From: Bacteroidales bacterium
GTDB lineage: Bacteria > Bacteroidota > Bacteroidia > Bacteroidales > P3
DNA: 64,000 nt
NCBI GenBank assembly: GCA_017449525.1
Contig: JAFTFL010000004.1
Location: 1-64,000, forward strand
Direction: 5' to 3'
Part shown: positions 60,264-64,000 of the stretch, piece by piece
How positions within the stretch are numbered: position 1 is the first letter of the stretch
Layout of the letters: each line of letters begins with the position of its first letter
The notes under the pieces: generated by a model
Databases searched by the model: none
Seen by the model: the letters and a program-made list of their open reading frames with translations, nothing else
Told to the model about the DNA's origin: nothing
Translations under genes and position numbers: made by a program

Positions 60264-62387
60264 ATGGGAATTATTGGAAGAATTAGAAAAAACTCATGGT
60301 TAGCGGTGCTCTTGGTGGGCATTGCTATAGTGGCGTTCATTATTGGTGACCTCACCAAGAACAACCGTTCCATACCAGATCTTGCCAAGATTAATGGTGT
60401 GAGCATTTCTGACCAAATGTTCAGAGAGCGTACCGACGAGTTGAAGGAACAAGTGATGCGCCAACAGGGACTGACGCACATATCGAACGATATGGAAGGC
60501 CGTATACGCGACCAGGTGTGGCAGAACATCCTCTCTGAACAGATGATGGGAGAGCAGTATGACGCACTGGGACTGGAGGTGAGTGCGCAGGAGTTGAGCG
60601 ATATGTACACTGGTGAATTCATCCATCCTTATCTGCGCCAGATGTTCACCGACCCCCAGACTGGCCAGTACAACACGGAAGTCATCCGCTACTATGTGGA
60701 CAACTTTGACCAACTTGACAGTACGCGGCAGTTGGAGTGGATTGAGGTGGAAAAAAGCGTTAAGCAAGACCGCCAGATGCAGAAGTACACCACGCTCATT
60801 AGTCAGGCAATGTACACTCCGAGGCCCATTGCAGACAAACTGGCCGAGCTACAGAACAAGAGCGCTTCCGTCCGTATTACTTCGGTTCCCTACTACAACG
60901 TGCAGGATGATGAGGCTGTAGTCGCTGATGCAGACTACAAGAAGTACTACGACGAGCACCGTGCCGAATTCAGAGTGCGAGAAGAACTGCGCAACCTTGA
61001 CTATATTGTTTTCCCAATAATGCCTACCCAGGCTGACATGGACAACATTGCGAAAGAAGTTGACAAACTGTGGCAGGAACTGCAGGATATGACGGAGACG
61101 GATAATAGGGAAATGGCATTCTTTGTCAACTCCGAGTCTGATCGCTCCTATGACTCTTCGTATGTACGCAGTACCACGTTCCCTGCACCATTTGACTCAC
61201 TCATAGCACATGCTTCGGCTGGCACGAACATCGCCCCTCAGGTTGTGGGCAATCAGTGGATGATGGCCAAGGTGTTGAACACCGAGGTGCGTCCCGACAG
61301 TTTGCGCGCCAGTGCAATATGGATCCTGAGCAGCAACTACAACCGCCAGATTACGCGTACACCCGAACAAGCCCGCAACATTGCCGACAGTGTGATGCAT
61401 CTGCTTAATACACATCAGCTCTCTTTCGAAGAGGCTGTCCAGCAGTATTCTGACAACAAGGAGAACGATGGCGACATGGGTTGGGTAACTGATGGCGGTT
61501 ACGGTTTCTTGAATGAGCAGGTCATTGCCACGCCAGTTGATGGTATCTTCCTCTATGAGCATCCGCAGAAAATCGGTTGTTATATCGTGAAGGTAACGGG
61601 CAAGACGACCCCCGCTAAGAAGTATCGTGTGGCTATGATAACGCGCAACATTGTGCCGAGTGAAGCAACGGAAAAGTCTGTTTATTCTACGGCCAACCAC
61701 TTTGCAGGCCAGAACCGTACGCATGCAGCTCTACTCAGTGCAGCCAGCGAGCAAAATCTATCGATACGTAATGACATGGTCAACAGTGTCGCTTCCACAC
61801 TGGGCAATCTCCAGAATGCAAGGAGTGTGGTGCAGTGGGCCTTCAATGACAACACGAAAGAAGGTGAGGTGGCAGATGAGGTATTCATGGTCGACAATGC
61901 GTATGTCGTTGCTTCGCTCAAAGATATCATAAAGAGAGGTTATGCTAAGTTGGAGCAGACACGTGATATGATAGAACAGGGTGTGCGCCTTGACAAAAAG
62001 GCTGAGGTGCTGATGGAGCGCATGGCGGCTGTGAAAGACCTTAAGGACATTGATGCCATTGCAGCAAAGTTAGGTACGACGGTCGACACGATGCCCGAGG
62101 TGAAACTTGGCGACAATTACTTGGGTCGCTTCGGTCTGGAACCAAAGGTGATAGGCTCCATAGCTGGGCAGGCTTCGAAAGGTGCCAAGGGTGTTGTTGG
62201 CCCGATTCGTGGTGCCAATGGTGTATATATGGTGCAAATGGACGAGGTTTCCCCAGTTCTTGTACCGACCAGCGGCGAAGACATTGCACGTACGATGACG
62301 CAGCAGGCGCAGCAAAAGGTGAATGGCGTGCTGGATGTCCTTATGGATAGAGCCAAGATTGTTGACCAGCGCAACAAGTTCTTCTAA
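60264..62387 (+). CDS. PpiD/SurA-like periplasmic peptidyl-prolyl isomerase
   Basis: The 707-residue protein starts with one transmembrane helix (WLAVLLVGIAIVAFIIGD) and a SurA N-terminal-type chaperone region (about 35-200; INGVSISDQMFRERTDELKE). A parvulin-like PPIase domain lies at about 340-460 (LSFEEAVQQYSDNKENDGDM, then GWVTDGGYGF). A long C-terminal chaperone region follows. It should assist folding of outer membrane proteins at the periplasmic face of the inner membrane. It is followed after 110 bp by the M23 peptidase gene. Confidence 0.9.
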   Translation: MGIIGRIRKNSWLAVLLVGIAIVAFIIGDLTKNNRSIPDLAKINGVSISDQMFRERTDELKEQVMRQQGLTHISNDMEGRIRDQVWQNILSEQMMGEQYDALGLEVSAQELSDMYTGEFIHPYLRQMFTDPQTGQYNTEVIRYYVDNFDQLDSTRQLEWIEVEKSVKQDRQMQKYTTLISQAMYTPRPIADKLAELQNKSASVRITSVPYYNVQDDEAVVADADYKKYYDEHRAEFRVREELRNLDYIVFPIMPTQADMDNIAKEVDKLWQELQDMTETDNREMAFFVNSESDRSYDSSYVRSTTFPAPFDSLIAHASAGTNIAPQVVGNQWMMAKVLNTEVRPDSLRASAIWILSSNYNRQITRTPEQARNIADSVMHLLNTHQLSFEEAVQQYSDNKENDGDMGWVTDGGYGFLNEQVIATPVDGIFLYEHPQKIGCYIVKVTGKTTPAKKYRVAMITRNIVPSEATEKSVYSTANHFAGQNRTHAALLSAASEQNLSIRNDMVNSVASTLGNLQNARSVVQWAFNDNTKEGEVADEVFMVDNAYVVASLKDIIKRGYAKLEQTRDMIEQGVRLDKKAEVLMERMAAVKDLKDIDAIAAKLGTTVDTMPEVKLGDNYLGRFGLEPKVIGSIAGQASKGAKGVVGPIRGANGVYMVQMDEVSPVLVPTSGEDIARTMTQQAQQKVNGVLDVLMDRAKIVDQRNKFF

Positions 62388-62451
62388 CAGACAGTAGCTT
62401 TCGGAATTTGAAAGTGCGCCAGGGCACATACTTCAGACTTCGGTAAAACAG

Positions 62452-62481
62452 GAGGCGGTGCCGTTAAATTGGTACCGCCTC
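62452..62481 (+). terminator. Hairpin after PpiD-like gene
   Basis: GAGGCGGT (62452-62459) and ACCGCCTC (62474-62481) form an 8-bp stem followed by TCTT. It lies 65 bp after the stop and 17 bp before the next ATG, so it may attenuate read-through rather than stop it fully. Confidence 0.5.
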
Positions 62482-62497
62482 TCTTGCATACACTCTC

Positions 62498-63907
62498 ATG
62501 GACAGTATGTTTCGCAACTTCCCATTGCGGGGCAAGAGCAAGATGGCTGGCGAGGAGTCGGCCAAAGGGGGAGGAGCGAGCGGTCGTGAAGACCAGAATA
62601 ATAAATCGGAAACGGTTGATTCGAATACTGCCCATCCTAACCAGTTTTCATCGGATTCTCAACACCGCAAAGCTGACAGAGCGTTGGGATCAAGTGTGGA
62701 GATCTCAAACCAGTCTTCATCGGATTCTCAACGCCGCAATGCTGACAGAGCGTTGGGATCAGGTGTGGAGATCTCAAACCATTCTTCGTCAGATGCTCGA
62801 CGTCGTGGTAATGGACGGTCTGCAGAGAACGTTTCATCTTCCATAGGTACAGGTAGTGCCTACAAAGCGTCGGAGCGGTCTTCTACTACGTTGAAAAGGC
62901 GAACCTCCTCGTCTCGCAGTACGAATGATCCAGGACATCAGTCCACTTTCCGCCGTATATTTGCGGGCATAGGCAGGTTCTTCTCCGATTTTGGACGGGT
63001 GTTGAAAGGCATTGTGCGCAAGAAAGATGTCCTCAAGGACATGGCCAAAAACAACAATCGTTTTGTGGTCATGGACTCGCAGACTTATCGAGAAAAGCTT
63101 TCATTCCAGTTGTCAGGCATCAACCTCTTTGTCATTATCGGCATGAGCATGATAGTTTTGGTGGTTATCACCACCATTATTATTGCTTTCACCCCTCTGC
63201 GTGAGCTCATCCCTGGTTATACAAACACGCGTATGATGGAGCAGGCATACCGCAATTCCGTACAGGCCGACTCGTTGGCCATGGTGGTTAATGCGCAGGA
63301 GCAGATGTTGGCCGACATCAAAGACCTACTGCTGGGCAACGACCCAGCAGTGCGCCGAGCTGCTATGCAGCAGCGCCCTACGGCTGATACGATTGGGAGT
63401 GCAAGCCGAGCCTATACGCATAGTGTTGCTGACTCGTTGTTGCGCAGCGAGGTTGAATCGGCCGATCGCTACTCCTTCGCTTCAGCTGGTGGGGGCGATT
63501 CGCGGGAAACGTCGGCATCCACTGGCACAGCCGTTTCCATGCAACTCTTCTTCACACCGCTCAAGGGTAAAGTGATATCTCCCTTCGACCCTAAGATTAA
63601 ACACTTTGGTGTCGACATAGCTGGCGTGTCCAACGAGGTGGTCAAGGCGGCTATGAGCGGCACGGTTATATTCTCTAACTTCACCGTTGAGACTGGCTAT
63701 GTTGTAGCTATTCAGCATGCTGGCGATTATATATCGCTCTACAAGCACAACAGTTCCTTGCTGAAACGCGAGGGCGATGTGGTGCGGGCTGGTGAGCCAA
63801 TAGCCTTCATGGGCAACAGTGGTGAGCAGACCACTGGGCCGCATCTCCACTTCGAGCTTTGGCTTGGTGGCAAGCCAGTCAATCCATTGCAGTACATATC
63901 CTTTTGA
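62498..63907 (+). CDS. M23 family metallopeptidase with long N-terminal extension
   Basis: The 469-residue protein has a hydrophilic cytoplasmic N-terminus with 23-residue tandem repeats, one transmembrane helix (about residues 208-230, NLFVIIGMSMIVLVVITTII), a coil region, and a C-terminal LytM domain (about 350-469). Zinc ligands are visible: HFGVDIAG (His and Asp) and GPHLHFELW (HxH), with YKHNSS. The peptidase should therefore be active on peptidoglycan cross-links. An M23 gene before dxr is a recurrent Bacteroidales arrangement. An alternative ATG lies at 62507. Confidence 0.92.
   Translation: MDSMFRNFPLRGKSKMAGEESAKGGGASGREDQNNKSETVDSNTAHPNQFSSDSQHRKADRALGSSVEISNQSSSDSQRRNADRALGSGVEISNHSSSDARRRGNGRSAENVSSSIGTGSAYKASERSSTTLKRRTSSSRSTNDPGHQSTFRRIFAGIGRFFSDFGRVLKGIVRKKDVLKDMAKNNNRFVVMDSQTYREKLSFQLSGINLFVIIGMSMIVLVVITTIIIAFTPLRELIPGYTNTRMMEQAYRNSVQADSLAMVVNAQEQMLADIKDLLLGNDPAVRRAAMQQRPTADTIGSASRAYTHSVADSLLRSEVESADRYSFASAGGGDSRETSASTGTAVSMQLFFTPLKGKVISPFDPKIKHFGVDIAGVSNEVVKAAMSGTVIFSNFTVETGYVVAIQHAGDYISLYKHNSSLLKREGDVVRAGEPIAFMGNSGEQTTGPHLHFELWLGGKPVNPLQYISF
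62648..62790. repeat. 69-bp in-frame tandem repeat
   Basis: Two clear copies begin at 62648 and 62717, with a third degenerate part. They encode 23-residue units of the type SSDSQHRKADRALGS in the cytoplasmic N-terminal part of the M23 peptidase. Confidence 0.8.
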
Positions 63908-63911
63908 ACAA

Positions 63912-64000
63912 ATGAAGCAGATTGCTATTCTTGGCTCTACGGGATCCATCGGAACGCAGGCTCTCAATGTGATACGTCGCCACAGGGATCGTTATGGAGT
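63912..64000 (+). CDS. dxr: 1-deoxy-D-xylulose-5-phosphate reductoisomerase, partial
   Basis: Only the first 29 codons are inside the window. They read MKQIAILGSTGSIGTQALNV, the NADPH-binding start of DXP reductoisomerase of the MEP isoprenoid pathway. The gene starts 4 bp after the M23 stop and is cut by the window end. Confidence 0.85.
   Translation, partial: MKQIAILGSTGSIGTQALNVIRRHRDRYG

Noticed and set aside
1-64000. tRNA, rRNA, insertion sequences, prophage or defence systems
   Set aside because: I looked for T-loop-like sequences, transposase motifs and typical defence genes and saw none. The absence is by eye only.

Overview
The window is a chromosomal segment of a Bacteroidota bacterium, most likely order Bacteroidales and perhaps Prevotellaceae-like. 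The genus cannot be fixed from sequence alone. The evidence is: many start-proximal promoters of the Bacteroidota type (TAnnTTTG, usually TACCTTTGCA); a gliding/T9SS type B C-terminal sorting domain; DUF4290 next to murA; the anti-sigma-like, ybeY, mnmG gene order; and a lipoprotein-type LptC. I found no rRNA, tRNA, IS element, phage, integron or CRISPR array. Nearly all genes are housekeeping or envelope genes.

Layout. 0.07-1.4 kb: purD (minus). 1.5-9.2 kb (plus): a radical SAM gene, pth, coaX, an outer membrane protein, a TPR protein, lptC, a ComEA-like protein and lpxD. 9.3-14.4 kb (plus): two SGNH hydrolases and an MBOAT O-acyltransferase, an apparent O-acetylation module, plus an unknown. 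14.4-15.7 kb: a gene-poor zone. 15.7-18.9 kb (plus): ackA, thiL, pcm. 19.2-43.9 kb (minus): an unknown membrane protein, an ECF sigma factor, miaA, an OmpA/TPR/PD40 protein, a DUF5686 outer membrane protein, an arginase relative, nadK, a T9SS cargo protein, an MsbA-like ABC exporter, purB, a CpsB-type phosphatase, an outer-membrane-like protein with DUF4290 and murA, a helicase-associated-domain protein, rluA, a radical SAM gene, a YbaK protein and nadA. 44.4-52.9 kb (plus): rpiB, a LutB-like protein, deoC, spt, a GNAT-like protein, an anti-sigma-like ATPase, a small membrane protein, ybeY and mnmG. 53.3-54.4 kb (minus): WbqC and an unknown. 54.8-58.4 kb (plus): a second alpha-oxoamine synthase, a threonine-synthase-like enzyme and an SDR. 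58.5-59.5 kb (minus): a dihydrouridine synthase. 59.6-64 kb (plus): cdd, a PpiD-like chaperone, an M23 peptidase and the start of dxr.

Envelope themes link many genes: lipid A and LPS transport (lpxD, lptC, MsbA-like), peptidoglycan (murA, M23), outer membrane proteins and folding (PpiD-like), O-acylation (MBOAT/SGNH), and two separate sets for long-chain-base lipids. One set is serine palmitoyltransferase with a GNAT-like candidate N-acyltransferase (sphingolipids). The other is an alpha-oxoamine synthase, a threonine-synthase-fold enzyme and an SDR, the enzyme classes expected for sulfonolipid (capnine-type) or related amino-lipid synthesis.

The most unusual signal is intergenic. Four separate gaps hold short arrays of a GTAC-centred near-palindrome (about TGCCGTACGGCA) whose copies mostly sit on a 22-23 bp grid. 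Two further gaps hold arrays with unrelated cores but the same 22-23 bp period. Another gap carries a 67-bp tandem repeat. Three of the GTAC arrays lie downstream of a strong promoter-like sequence that has no convincing gene.
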